In this document: piece after piece, positions 11,145 through 20,686 of the stretch | How positions within the stretch are numbered: the first letter of the stretch is position 1 | How the letters are laid out: the number at the start of each line of letters is the position of its first letter | Assembly (NCBI GenBank): GCA_027563935.2 | Contig: CM050451.1 | Span: 26,737,565 to 26,801,564, forward strand | Direction: 5' to 3' | DNA from: Costus lasius | Lineage: Eukaryota; Streptophyta; Magnoliopsida; Zingiberales; Costaceae | DNA length: 64,000 nucleotides | The notes under the pieces: model-generated | Databases searched by the model: none | What the model saw: the letters and a program-made list of their open reading frames with translations, nothing else | What the model was told of the DNA's origin: nothing | Position numbers and translations under genes: made by a program

Positions 11145-12042
11145 TGACACTATCCGCAAGTGCACGGAAATGTCGCAGTAATACAAAAGATATCGATCCC
11201 ACAGGGAGCAAGGTGAGTACTAGAAAGTCTAATTTTTCGGAATCCAAGCTAATCGAATCGTGGTTTTTAGAACTTTAAAAACTAAAATTAAGCAAAATCG
11301 TAAGCAAGAAATCAAACAACTAGGCAGGGAAAATATATGAGAGAGAATATTAGGGCAAAGGTTTCCACCACTCTGACGATCTTATATGCGCTATGAAATA
11401 AATAACGGTTATTTGGATTTACAGGTCTGCATAAGGAATCTACCCTATTGTACGAAGGTGCCCTCTTTCGAGTGAACACCCCGGTGTTTGCCTAGAACGT
11501 CTCCTACTTTCGCGGTGGACCGTTTTCGACAAACCCAATGGGTTCCGTGGTAGATTATGGATCCTTGAGTGAAGGGCAAGCACTTTCGCGTCAAGCCTTC
11601 ACAAGATTCACATAGAGGTTCGGTCGTTACGGTCCTACTCTCGTTATGAACTGTAACCACTATAGCATGATAATACTTGGCCAGAGTATAAATCAAGAAA
11701 TAAGTGTATCAAGTGAAATATGCTTAAGATATGATCCAAATAGCAAAGTTAATACATGAGTTGCAAACAAAAATCGTCAGAGGGCCTCAACCTAGCCCTA
11801 AAAATAGGTTTACGCTACAACCATCATCACAACGCTCAAAATTCTCTCTTTAATCATAGGAAAATCACTGGAAAAGGTTTCTAAGAGGGAAGAGACGATA
11901 AACTGAATGGAATAACCAAGTATTGTTGAGTTCTGACGCTCAAATCTCCAAAAATCGCCCCAAAGTCGCCTGTTCACTGTCGACTTCTGCCCTAGCTGCT
12001 TCGTTTCCTGATTGCTTGATGATTAGGTCACGGAAATTGGGG

Positions 12043-12050
12043 CTTTTATA
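12043..12050 (-). promoter_or_regulatory. TATA box of E2 3' LTR
   Basis: TATAAAAG followed by CCCCAA on the minus strand. It sits 123-426 bp downstream of the palindrome array, as in the E1 and E3 LTRs. The sister LTR has TATAAAAG at 19724-19731. Confidence 0.65.
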
Positions 12051-12172
12051 TTCCATCTGTTCGTCTTCGAGTCAGCTTTCCAAAAAATCCTCACTTGCTG
12101 AATTTGGAGTTGAATCGGACCGGGAATCAGCGAAAGACCGAGTGGAGGTCGTGCTGTTCTGATGCCTTCACG

Positions 12173-12469
12173 GGTGAACCCCACGGGGTTCACCAGGTGG
12201 TGAAGTGCTCGGAGCTCTTTTGTTGCGAAATAATCATAGGTGAACCCCGTGGGGTTCACCTACCAGTGAAATTCTCGGCGTACTTCTGTGTAGGTATCTT
12301 CAGATGAGATCACGGGTGAACCCCATGGGGTTCACCTGCCAGTGAAGTATGCGGCAGCTTTCAGAAATCTCGACATCATCGGTGAACCCCGCCGGGTTCA
12401 CCAGGCAGTGATATGCGCGCTGAAATCCTTCCTTTGGCAAGATCACGGGTGAACCCCGTGGGGTTCACC
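12173..12469. repeat. Five-unit spaced palindrome array (E2 3' LTR)
   Basis: 22-bp palindromes lie at 12173-12194, 12239-12260, 12315-12336, 12381-12402 and 12448-12469, so starts are 66, 76, 66 and 67 bp apart. The arms are GGTGAACCCC and GGGGTTCACC. The two central bases vary (AC, GT, AT, and a GCC form). Most copies are preceded by ATCACGG or TTCACGG. The sequences between them differ from one another. Confidence 0.95.
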
Positions 12470-12735
12470 TGGCCGTGAAGTCTAGGGAAGGCTCCGATTG
12501 AGCCCAAATTTTACGGGCAGCTTCGTCTTCTCATAAGGAATCACCTCATGCTTTTAGATTCTTCAAAAAGACTTCAAAATTGGATGATTTTACCTGAAAT
12601 TCAATAAGACAAACGAAAAGTGAAGATTCTGAAGTTTTTAACTAAATAAGTCTTAAAGGAGTGTGAAATCATTAAAATAGGCCTAAATTCATCCTGGAAT
12701 AATAGTAAAAATCACTACTAAAATGTAAGGTATCA

Positions 12736-14041
12736 AATACTCCTCGACTTAAATCTTTGCTTGTCCTCAAGAAATAAAATAAGTTGAAATACATTCTTGG
12801 TATAAGAATAATCTTTTGTGTTGAAGTTCGCACCCAAGTTTAGAAAAATACTTTTTAGCAATCCAAGATCTAATCAGAAGAAATCAACTAGAATGAGTGT
12901 TTTAAGCATTCACTAGTTTGGTCCCACAGTTTCTAGATATTAAACGATTCAGAAAGCAGTAAACATGAGATTCAATCAAGCAAACACAACATTCATTTCA
13001 TTCTTATCCTTCCAATTCATAATATTGGGGTTAACTCAAATGTCTCATTCAGGATATAAGATACTGATTATTGCACTAGACTTCAACTCATATCCTTAGG
13101 TACCATTGCCAATTTTTTGCAATGCCAAGTAGAGGAGTCTTTTTATTTAATTTTCAATTCACATTTCTTAGATTTCAACTCATGTCCTTCGATACCACTG
13201 CCAATTTTTTGCAGTGCCAAGTAGAGGAATCTAAGTGTGAGAAATTTTTTTTTAAGTGCTAAGTATCAGAGATCAACATATCCTTGCATTTTAACAGGTG
13301 CAGTGTTTCCCCAATACTAGAACAGAATTCAAAGTTTGAAAAGAGGATATTAGTTACATGGTATGAATCGACATGTAAATTGCAAGCCACAATCAATTGA
13401 ATAATCATGAAGATGTTTGACCCACTTAATGAACTACCTAAAATCAATCCACTTAGAAAATTTCTAATTCATAGGACATATGGACATGACTATTGAGTAA
13501 ATTTCTAATAGGTACTTCATTCAACATATCTCAATAAATTCTAGCCAAACATGCATCTAACTTTAAGAATTTTGTCAAGCTATCATCAGACAAGACTAAA
13601 ATGACAAGTCAATAAAATTTTCCATCACAGAATATGCAATATAATCCTTCAAAACAACTACATGCAAGCTTATAAATTCATACATCATTTAACATGAAAA
13701 GCATAGCATCAAAGTGGAGAGCAAGTGGCTCAAATATATCTCATACACTGCAGAGAGTGGGGCCTGAAGATGTGGACCAGGCCCACGAATAGTGGCATAT
13801 ATGATACAATGTCAATATCAAAATATCCATCATAGAGTAGCATAACAAATCCATAGAATGAAAACAGAAAGTCACAACAACTACAACCAAACAGCCAAGA
13901 AGAAGCTGGAGTCAAGACAGCTCACCCGCTTTTAGATTTTTGCATAGTCCTCTATGCAACATCATATACGTGAGAGGAGACGGATGGCGCTGTCGAGTCA
14001 AGATGGAGCTAGTGCCTCCTGCGCGAGTGAGAGCCAGAAGC
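12736..14041 (-). other. 3' non-coding region of E2
   Basis: No gene. On the minus strand it follows the downstream ORF and ends in the polypurine tract. Its one clear structure is the doubled hairpin repeat at 13081-13232. A second class of short ORFs here is fortuitous. Confidence 0.6.
13081..13232 (-). repeat. Doubled stem-loop repeat in E2 3' UTR
   Basis: Two ~60-bp copies (13081-13140 and 13171-13232). Each has TTCAACTCAT.TCCTT, then CATTGCCAATTTTTTGCAATG or the ACTGCC..GCAGTG version, then CCAAGTAGAGGA. The stem changes in step on both sides (CATTGC/GCAATG against CACTGC/GCAGTG). The same pair occurs in E3a (27342-27492) and E3 (39941-40091). Confidence 0.7.
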
Positions 14042-15501
14042 TCAGGAGCTCTTGCCCTTACCGCGTGAAGTGTAACCAGGTGCTTCCTCCTCATCTGAAG
14101 AGACCGAAATGTTCCTTATGTTTTCTTCGTTGAGCATTGCGAACCTAGCATCCACAGCATAAAGTTTTTCCCAAATTGATCCCAACATTTTGTGCTGCCG
14201 CTGCATCCCAACCTCATTAGCTTCCCATCGGGAAGCTTGCTCCTGGCATATAAAAGAGATGGAGGTATCCATCTGATCGATGAGCTCGCGCTGCTGAAGC
14301 TGCTCCTCCCTCATCTCTTGAAGAACACACATCATGGAATCTGAGGAAGAGCCGCCACCAAAGAAAAACGAGCCAAGGGCTGGTGGTGCAGTGTCAACAG
14401 AGTCGGGCTAAGGATCTTCGGTTGGCTTGATGCGCCAGTTCTCTCGAATGCGCACGGTGGTGCGTGCTGGATTAGGTAGTGGTAAACAGAACTGGCTGTC
14501 CTTGAACGTCATACAATAAGAATCACCTCGACGGACGATAAGTTTCATGGAAACGTACGACTCAATCTCGAGCTGGTTGTTTCCATGAGCCTCGGGTGTA
14601 CCGTAGGGGATGACCCCTAGAGTGACAGCAAGCGGTGTGATAAGGCCTCCGATGACGATCGCGCCCTTGCGGCAGTGCGCGATACGGCTGAACTACTTTG
14701 CCAAGTAAAAACCTGAATCGACCCTGAAAGAATGCAGCATGCACCATGAATAAAATAGCTCAGACTGGCGTACCATGCCATCACTCTCCCCGCGTCCGAA
14801 GATGGTATGGGCGAGCACTCTATGGATGTATCTGATTGTCGGGTTGCAAATGCTAGAAGCTCTGGCCACTCTGGCTGAGTAGAAGTGTTCATTCGTGATT
14901 GATGCCCAGAAAGATTGCTCATTGAATTCACCTAGGACATTACGCGTGCATGGTTCTGGGAAACCGTAAATATGGCGGAGATCAGAGAGAGATAAACTGT
15001 GCTCGATGTTCCCCATCCGGAAAGAGATGCGTCCTAGGTCTTCATCAACTGCTGTAGCAGCTCTCACATCTAGTGAGCTGAGGAACTCCAGAGTAACTCC
15101 GATGTACGTAGGTGAGGCGAGCCGGAGGAACTGCTCCCATCCAATATTGGAGTATATCAATTCAACATCATCCATGAGCCCTAGAATGATGAGAGTATTC
15201 CTGTCCAAATAACGAGTGTTGAGTCTCTGGCGATGGAGGAGCTGCTCAAAGTTTAGTTGGTATTCGGCATTCCTGAAGACAATGCCAAATTTGTTTGGTG
15301 GGGAAACATAAGCTTGGGGCTGCTGAGTAGTCGAGCGTGATGGATTTCTGGAAGAAGAAGGCTATGTCAGTTGACTAATAGGAGTTGTTTGCAGTGGCTG
15401 AGACGATCCGTGAGGGACGAAGTCATCGTCGTCAGTAGAAGATTCAGACACAGGTTGCGGATCACGGCGACAGAAGGCAAGCACCTTATGCCTCGGTGCC
15501 A
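14042..15501 (-). pseudogene. Athila-type downstream ORF (ORF1/plant transposon protein-like), E2 copy
   Basis: A frame of about 485 codons on the minus strand starting MAPRHKVLAF. An acidic, low-complexity N-terminus leads to a conserved central block: TRYLDRNTL, DVELIYSNIGWEQFL, PTYIGVTLEFLSSL, FRMGNIEHSLSL, IYGFPEP. Next come SARVARAS, a hydrophobic stretch KGAIVIGGLITPLAV, and a glutamine-rich heptad-like C-terminus (EEQLQQRELIDQMD). Stops near 15360, 14693 and 14410 break it. It looks like the family Pfam calls Athila ORF-1 or putative plant transposon protein; this is from memory and the function is unknown. It sits where the env-like ORF of Athila is described, but I see no signal peptide. 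Confidence 0.7.
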
Positions 15502-15825
15502 TTATGTTTGAATGTCGGAAATGATGGAGAAGACCAGAGAACCACCAGACAAGATTTCGCTCGAATACAAAAATAGCAACCGATCGAGGAGGCGGAAACA
15601 AAAAGTTCAGCGGATAGGAAAAACCAGGGTGCTAAAGGCGAGAAACGGAATGAGTCTGCGTGGATCTCACCAGAGATTCTGGTCTTGAAGAAGGGAGGTC
15701 CCTTGGGGTTTCAAGGCATGAGATCGTTGGGCGAGCTGAGATCCGGAGTGGTTGAGGGCGGTGTGGAGTCGCTAACCCTAGCTGTGGACTGGAATAAACA
15801 CGGCCAATGCACCAATAGGAACACA

Positions 15826-15922
15826 GGTGAACCCGCCCTGGTTCACCTAGCCATGTAGTGCACGGCGGAATTTTCCCTCTTTGGTTCGGATGTCTTCACG
15901 GGTGAACCCCACCGGGTTCACC
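15826..15922. repeat. Internal palindrome pair upstream of the E2 downstream ORF
   Basis: Two copies of the LTR palindrome, at 15826-15847 and 15901-15922 (75 bp apart), outside the LTRs. They lie between the protease/integrase-tail ORF and the downstream ORF start at 15501. E3 has five copies at the equivalent place (35258-35554). Confidence 0.85.
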
Positions 15923-16145
15923 TGGCCATGAAGAGCACCTAGTTTTGGTAAAAATCTAGCAAAATACTCCTATTCACATAGCGTAGCTGCGTCACCCAAA
16001 AATAACGTGCCGTCAGTGTATTTCAATATCAACACTTCCTATAGCAAACAAAATAAGCAAGAGAATAGAGTTTTCAATGATGGTAAAGTAAGGAAAAACT
16101 AACAACAATGAATGTAATAAAAAGAAAATGCAAACAACGAGAAAA

Positions 16146-16192
16146 CTTGGGTTGCCTCCCAAGAGCGCTAGTTTTCGGTCAATAGCTCGACC
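16146..16192 (-). other. Twin post-pol stem-loops of E2
   Basis: On the minus strand, 23 bp after the ORF stop: GGTC-eight bases-GACC (16192-16177). Then comes GAAAACTAGCGCT and CTTGGG-AGGCAA-CCCAAG (16163-16146). Both stem-loops recur in the same order in E3 and E4, with a compensatory-type change in E3. Confidence 0.75.
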
Positions 16193-16214
16193 AAAGAGTC
16201 ATCAGGTAATCAAA

Positions 16215-17324
16215 TCAGGGAGGATCAAAAGGGTCATAATCTTCCCCTTGTTTGACTAATTCATCTTCAAAATGGTGTTCGAGGTGATGTCCATTCACTA
16301 CAGAACTTCCAATGCATTCAACTAAACCCATGCTGCAACATATACCTGTAAAAGAAGGTTTTTTAAGAGAATTAGACAGGTGAAATTGAATAACATTGCC
16401 ACCGATGTTTAAATCCAGTTTCCCATTTTTAACATCGATGACAACACCAGCCGTGGCAAGAAAAGGCCTTCCTAAGATAATAGGAAGTCTGTCATCCTCA
16501 TCAATGTCTAGTACAACAAAGTTAGTAGGGATAAAATAATCCCCAACTTTAATGGGAACATCCTCTAAGATGCCCATAGGACTCCTAACTGATCTATCAA
16601 CCAATTGTAGTGAAATGTTGGTCAGCTTCAAGTCACCTAAATCCAGCTTTTTACACAAAGACAGTGGTATGATGCTGACACTCGCCCCTAAATCGCACAG
16701 TACTTGCTGAAAGGTCATCTCGCCTATCTGGCATGGTATGGAAAAGCTGTCAGGGTCTTTGAGTTTTTGTGGAAGCTTGTTCTGCAAAATCACACTGCAT
16801 TCTTCAGTAAGTGCCACAGTGCCTTGATCTTCTAGCTTCCGTTTATTTGAGAGGATGTCCTTCAGGAATTTCGCGTATGTTGGCATCTGCGAAAGGGCAT
16901 CAACAAAGGGAATGTTAATATATAATTTTTTCAATATTTCTAAAAACTTACTGAATTGCTTGTCTAGCTTGGCTTTGACAAGTCTCTGAGGGAAAGGTAT
17001 CGGCGGCTTGTAGGCTGGCGGCCCAACATAGGGTCGCTCTTCCTCTGTTCTTTCAGGTTCTGCTGGTATTGTATCTGTGTGTTGCTCCTCAGGGTTCAGT
17101 GTCTCGTCATCCCTTGTTTCATTTGTCGGCATTGGTGGATCTTCGAGTTGCTTTCCGCTCCGAGTGGAGATTGCATTGCAATGCTCCCTCGGGTTAACTT
17201 CTGGCTGTGATGGAAGCTTCCCTGGCGCTCTTGCTGACGAGCTGGCCTGTTGCGCAAGCTGGCTCTCCAACATCTTGTTGTGCGTCTCCAAGGAATTCAT
17301 CCTGGCCATCATCAATTTCATCAT
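16215..17324 (-). CDS. Protease polyprotein fused to integrase C-terminal tail (E2)
   Basis: An open frame of 369 residues. Order: gag C-terminal linker (PSQPEVNPREHCNAIS, ERPYVGPPAYKPPIPFPQRL), conserved KLYINIPFVDALSQMPTYAKFLKDIL, retropepsin with intact active site CDLGASVSIIPL, then LVDRSVRSP, EDVPIKVGDYF, ILGRPFLATAGVV. The last ~45 residues jump from the protease-RT linker (TGICCSMG) straight to the integrase tail (SSVVNGHHLEHHFEDE). All RT, RNase H and integrase core is deleted in frame. Upstream it is separated from gag only by one frameshift near 17337 and one TAG near 17627. Protease could still be active if Gag were read through. Confidence 0.88.
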   Translation of the reverse strand: MMKLMMARMNSLETHNKMLESQLAQQASSSARAPGKLPSQPEVNPREHCNAISTRSGKQLEDPPMPTNETRDDETLNPEEQHTDTIPAEPERTEEERPYVGPPAYKPPIPFPQRLVKAKLDKQFSKFLEILKKLYINIPFVDALSQMPTYAKFLKDILSNKRKLEDQGTVALTEECSVILQNKLPQKLKDPDSFSIPCQIGEMTFQQVLCDLGASVSIIPLSLCKKLDLGDLKLTNISLQLVDRSVRSPMGILEDVPIKVGDYFIPTNFVVLDIDEDDRLPIILGRPFLATAGVVIDVKNGKLDLNIGGNVIQFHLSNSLKKPSFTGICCSMGLVECIGSSVVNGHHLEHHFEDELVKQGEDYDPFDPP

Positions 17325-17626
17325 GTCAGTTAACCCTTCTAATTGTTACTCAGCTGAGAGTCTTGGGCCGGTCTTTGAGGAGGATTGTAATTTCCTTGCT
17401 GAGGTGGAGGGTTGTAATTCCTCTGTTGGAACCCAGGTGGCTGCCTAAAATTCTCTTGTGGTGGCGGCCTAAAGCTCCCATGTTGAGGTTGTGCTTGTTG
17501 TGGCGCTTGCCCTGGTTGAAGTGGCTGCGTGGTCCGGTAGGAGAAGTTAGGGTGGTTGCGCCAGCCGGGGTTATAATAGTTGGAATAAGGGTTGTTCATG
17601 GAATTCATATTTCCAACTGCATTAAG
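17325..17626 (-). pseudogene. Gag linker segment of E2 between frame breaks
   Basis: A proline/glutamine/asparagine-rich linker (NPYSNYYNPGWRNHPNFSY onward) joining the Gag zinc knuckle to the protease ORF, matching E3 30598-30850. It is bounded by a TAG at 17627 and an apparent one-base loss near 17337 that shifts the frame. Without those two changes E2 would have one continuous gag-protease ORF. Confidence 0.8.
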
Positions 17627-18544
17627 CTATTCTAGTTGACTTGGGACCACTTGTCCATCTCCCACTCGGCATTCAGCAGCTGCGTGTCCTGCAACACCAC
17701 ACAACTCACAAGATAATGAATTAGTGTCCAAAGAATTAGCAGACCATGAATCAAATTTCTGAGTCAGATTGTCTACCTTTGCAGTCAGGGCAGTTAATGA
17801 ATCAAGATCGAATTTACCTGCTCTCCTCGAAGGTGTACCTCGCTCTGGATTCCATTGATGATAGTTCAGTGTCATGTCCTCCAGGAGGCTTATAGCATCT
17901 TCAGGTACTTTGCTCATTGAGCCTGATCCTTCAGCAGCTACATCAACTGTGAGTCTAGTATTGTATTGCAATCCCATGTAGAACGTGTGTACTAGGACCC
18001 AAGTCTCAATCCCATGATGGGGACACAGTCTTTGAAGCTCTTTAAATCTTTCCCATGCTTCGTACAAAGACTCTCCATCCTTCTGCATGAAGCTCGTTAG
18101 CTGGTTTCTGAGGTGGATCGTCTTCGAAGGAGGAAAATACTTTGAGAGGAAAGCCTGAGACAGTTCATCCCATGTCCGTATTGACGCTGGGAGAATCGTG
18201 TGGAGCCATGCCCTTGCTTTATCCCGCAGAGAGAAGGGAAACAAGCGTAACCTGATAGCATCAGAAGTAGCTCCATTAATCTTAAGCATATCGCAATATT
18301 CCAAAAATATAGATAAGTGCATATTGGGGTCCTCAAGAGGAGAACCACCGAATTGATTCTGTTGTATCATGGAAAGTAATGCAGGTTTAATTTCAAAATT
18401 ATTGGCCTCGACATTAGGCCTAACTATTCCTGACTGAAACCCATGTGTGAAAGGTGCTACATAGTCTCGCAGTGTTCTGGCATTGTTGTGGTTCAGAGGT
18501 TGAGGTGCTAGTTCATTTTCCATGTTGTTGTGAAGATGTTCCAT
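17627..18544 (-). CDS. Gag of E2
   Basis: A 305-residue open frame from MEHLHNNM. It has the conserved N-terminal RTLRDYVAPF and NNFEIKPALLSMIQ, the capsid-like retrotransposon gag domain at about residues 90-200 (LRLFPFSLRDKARAWL, FLSKYFPPSKT, FMQKDGESLYEAWERFKELQ), and an intact CCHC zinc knuckle CELCGVAGHAAAEC at about 282-295. The frame ends at a TAG soon after the knuckle. E3 keeps the same frame going at that point, so this is a damaged gag-protease ORF with a still complete Gag. It would form the particle that packages element RNA. Confidence 0.9.
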   Translation of the reverse strand: MEHLHNNMENELAPQPLNHNNARTLRDYVAPFTHGFQSGIVRPNVEANNFEIKPALLSMIQQNQFGGSPLEDPNMHLSIFLEYCDMLKINGATSDAIRLRLFPFSLRDKARAWLHTILPASIRTWDELSQAFLSKYFPPSKTIHLRNQLTSFMQKDGESLYEAWERFKELQRLCPHHGIETWVLVHTFYMGLQYNTRLTVDVAAEGSGSMSKVPEDAISLLEDMTLNYHQWNPERGTPSRRAGKFDLDSLTALTAKVDNLTQKFDSWSANSLDTNSLSCELCGVAGHAAAECRVGDGQVVPSQLE

Positions 18545-18801
18545 CTGTTCCTGATTCTTCTCTTTCTGGATTTGCGCAAGCTTCCTTCTTTATCTGAAGG
18601 TCCGTTCTATCTCAAGATCGACTTTGAAGAGTGCTCCTGCCCAGGAACTTCTTTGCATAAAAGTTTGTCAGATCCAAAAATGAAGTTTGAAGCAAGTAAA
18701 GAGCAAGAGGCCGTGTAAATCAGAATAAAGAAAGAAAAAGAAAAAACTAACTAAGCTTGGTCTCCCAAAAAACTCAGAAGTGTACTAATATCAACCGTTG
18801 C

Positions 18802-18819
18802 TCCCCGGCAACGGCGCCA
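18802..18819 (-). other. Primer binding site of E2
   Basis: TGGCGCCGTTGCCGGGGA on the minus strand, six bases after the 5' LTR. It fits the 3' end of tRNA-Asp as used by Athila elements. It is the least changed of the three Athila primer sites here. Confidence 0.85.
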
Positions 18820-18825
18820 AAAACT

Positions 18826-20394
18826 TGACACTATCCGCAAGTGCACGGAAATGTCGCAGTAATACAAAAGATATCGATCCCACAGGGAGCAAGGTGAGTA
18901 CTAGAAAGTCTAATTTTTCGGAATCCAAGCTAATCGAATCGTGGTTTTTAGAACTTTAAAAACTAAAATTAAGCGAAATCGTAAGCAATAAATCAAACAA
19001 CTAGGCAGGGAAAATATATGAGAGAGAATATCAGGGCAAAGGTTTCCACCACTCTGACGATCTTATATGCGCTATGAAATAAATAACGGTTATTTGGATT
19101 TACAGGTCTGCATAAGGAATCTACCCTATTGTACGAAGGTGCCCTCTTTCGAGTGAACACCCCGGTGTTTGCCTAGAACGTCTCCTACTTTCATGGTGGA
19201 CCGTTTTCGACAAACCCAATGGGTTCCGTGGTAGATTATGGATCCTTGAGTGAAGGGCAAGCACTTTCGCGTCGAGCCTTCACAAGATTCACATAGAGGT
19301 TCGGTCGTTACGGTCCTACTCTCGTTATGAACCGTAGCCACTATAGCATGATAATACTTGGCCAGAGTATAAATCAGGAAATAAGTGCATCAAGTGAAAT
19401 ATACTTAAGATATGATCCAAATAGCAAAGTTAATACATGAGTTGCAAACAAAAATCGTCAGAGGGCCTCAACCTAGCCCTGAAAATAGGTTTACGCTACA
19501 ACCATCATCACAACGCTCAAAATTCTCTCTTTAATCATAGGAAAATCACTAGAAAAGGTTTCTAAAAGGGAAGAGACGATAAACTGAATGGAATAACCAA
19601 GTATTGTTGAGTTCTGACGCTCGAATCTCCGAAAATCGCCCCAAAGTCGCCTGTTCACTGTCGACTTCCTCCCTAGCCGCTTCGTTGCCTGATTGCTCGA
19701 TGATTAGGTCATAGAAATTGGGTCTTTTATATTCCATATGTTCGTCTTCGAGTCAGCTTTCCAAAAAAATCCTCACTTGCTGAATTTGGAGTTGAATCGG
19801 ACCGGGAATCAGCGAAAGACCGAGTGGAGGTCGTGCTGTTCCGACCCCTTCACGGGTGAACCCCGCGGGGTTCACCAGGTGGTGAAGTGCTCGGAGCTCT
19901 TTTGTTGCGAAATAATCACTACCAGTGAAATTCTCGGCATACTTTTGTGCAAGTATCTTCAGATGAGATCACGGGTGAACCCCATGTGATTCACCTGCCA
20001 ATGAAGTATGCGGCAGCTTTCAGAAATCTCGACATCATCGGTGAACCCCACCGGGTTCACCAGGCAGTGACATGTGCACTGAAATCCTTCCATTGGCAAG
20101 ATCACGGGTGAACCCCGTGGGGTTCACCTGACCGTAAAGTCCAGAGAAGGCTCCGATTGAGCCCAAATTTTACGGGTAGCTTCGTCTTCTCATAAGGAAT
20201 CACCCCATGTTTTTAGATTCTTCAAAAAGGCTTTAAAATTGGGTGATTTTACCTGAAATTCAATAATACAGATGAAAAGTGAAGATTCTGAAGTTTTTAA
20301 CTAAATAAGTCTTAAAGGAGTGTGAAATCATTAAAATATGCCTAAATTCATCATGAAATAATAGTAAAAATCACTACTAAAATGCAAGGTATCA
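18826..20394 (-). repeat. 5' LTR of E2
   Basis: 1569 bp, sister to 11145-12735. It has a TATA box at 19724-19731. Its array keeps four palindromes (19855-19876, 19974-19995, 20040-20061, 20107-20128). The unit matching 12239-12260 has been cut out almost exactly, leaving ATCACTACCAG near 19916. The LTR ends at 20394, followed by the target duplication. Confidence 0.92.
19855..20128. repeat. Spaced palindrome array, E2 5' LTR
   Basis: Four palindromes, at 19855-19876, 19974-19995 (right arm decayed to GTGATTCACC), 20040-20061 and 20107-20128. The 119-bp gap between the first and second marks the excised unit. Confidence 0.92.
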
Positions 20395-20515
20395 ACAGGC
20401 TATTTTGATCAAGTAGGCCCAACAGGATATTTGGATCAAATAGGCCCAACAGGCTATTTGGATCAAATGGGCCCAACAAGCTAATTGGACCAAATGGGCC
20501 CAACAGAAGTGGGAG
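20395..20515. repeat. Right part of the copia LTR tandem repeat
   Basis: Four or five units of about 30-33 bp, of the type CAACAGG.TATTTGGATCAAAT.GGCC. This continues the array interrupted by E2 at 11144. Confidence 0.8.
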
Positions 20516-20534
20516 GTATTTGGAGTTGGCGCCA

Positions 20535-20670
20535 TCCTCTTGTGAAGAGGAGGCACCTTTTCACTTGTGAAGGGTTGCGCCTCTTCCCTTGTGAAGAGGT
20601 GCGCCCCTTGTGAAGAGGTGCGCCCCGTGAGAAGAGTTGCACCTCTTCACTTGTGAAGAGTTGCGCCTCT
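20535..20670. repeat. GAAGAG/CTCTTC tandem inverted repeats in copia LTR
   Basis: Repeats of CTTGTGAAGAG and GCGCCTCTTC alternate about every 25 bp. The repeats are partly palindromic and lie just upstream of the TATA-like ATAAATAC at 20679. Confidence 0.7.
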
Positions 20671-20678
20671 TCTCCTGG

Positions 20679-20686
20679 ATAAATAC
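20679..20686 (+). promoter_or_regulatory. TATA-like element of the copia LTR
   Basis: GGATAAATACCTCC, about 455 bp before the LTR end. A plausible core promoter by position only. Confidence 0.35.

Larger units (their letters stand above)
11145..12735 (-). repeat. 3' LTR of E2
   Basis: 1591 bp. It contains the five-unit palindrome array (12173-12469) and a TATA box at 12043-12050 (CTTTTATA on the plus strand). It differs from the other E2 LTR by scattered substitutions and by keeping one palindrome that the other has lost. On its right lies a purine-rich minus-strand segment, AAGTCGAGGAGTATT, after GAGGACAAGCAAAG, the likely polypurine tract. Confidence 0.92.
11145..20394 (-). mobile_element. 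E2: complete non-autonomous Athila-like element, target duplication ACAGG
   Basis: The element is flanked by ACAGG at 11140-11144 and 20395-20399. Its LTRs, 11145-12735 and 18826-20394, are clearly related and share the ends TGACACTATCCGC...AAGGTATCA. On the minus strand it has a primer site, gag, protease joined directly to the integrase tail, two stem-loops, a palindrome pair, a downstream ORF (15501-14042), a 3' UTR with doubled hairpins, and the 3' LTR. It has no reverse transcriptase, RNase H or integrase core, so it must move in trans. The complete ends, target duplication and few ORF breaks indicate a fairly recent insertion. Confidence 0.93.

Noticed and set aside
12173..12469. Palindrome-spacer array looks like a CRISPR array
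   Set aside because: The setting is a plant LTR. Repeats are palindromic and diverged, spacers vary in length and contain LTR sequence shared between copies, and no cas gene exists.
14042..15501. Calling the downstream ORF an envelope protein
   Set aside because: Position fits the Athila env-like slot, but there is no signal peptide and only one weak hydrophobic segment. Named only as a downstream ORF.
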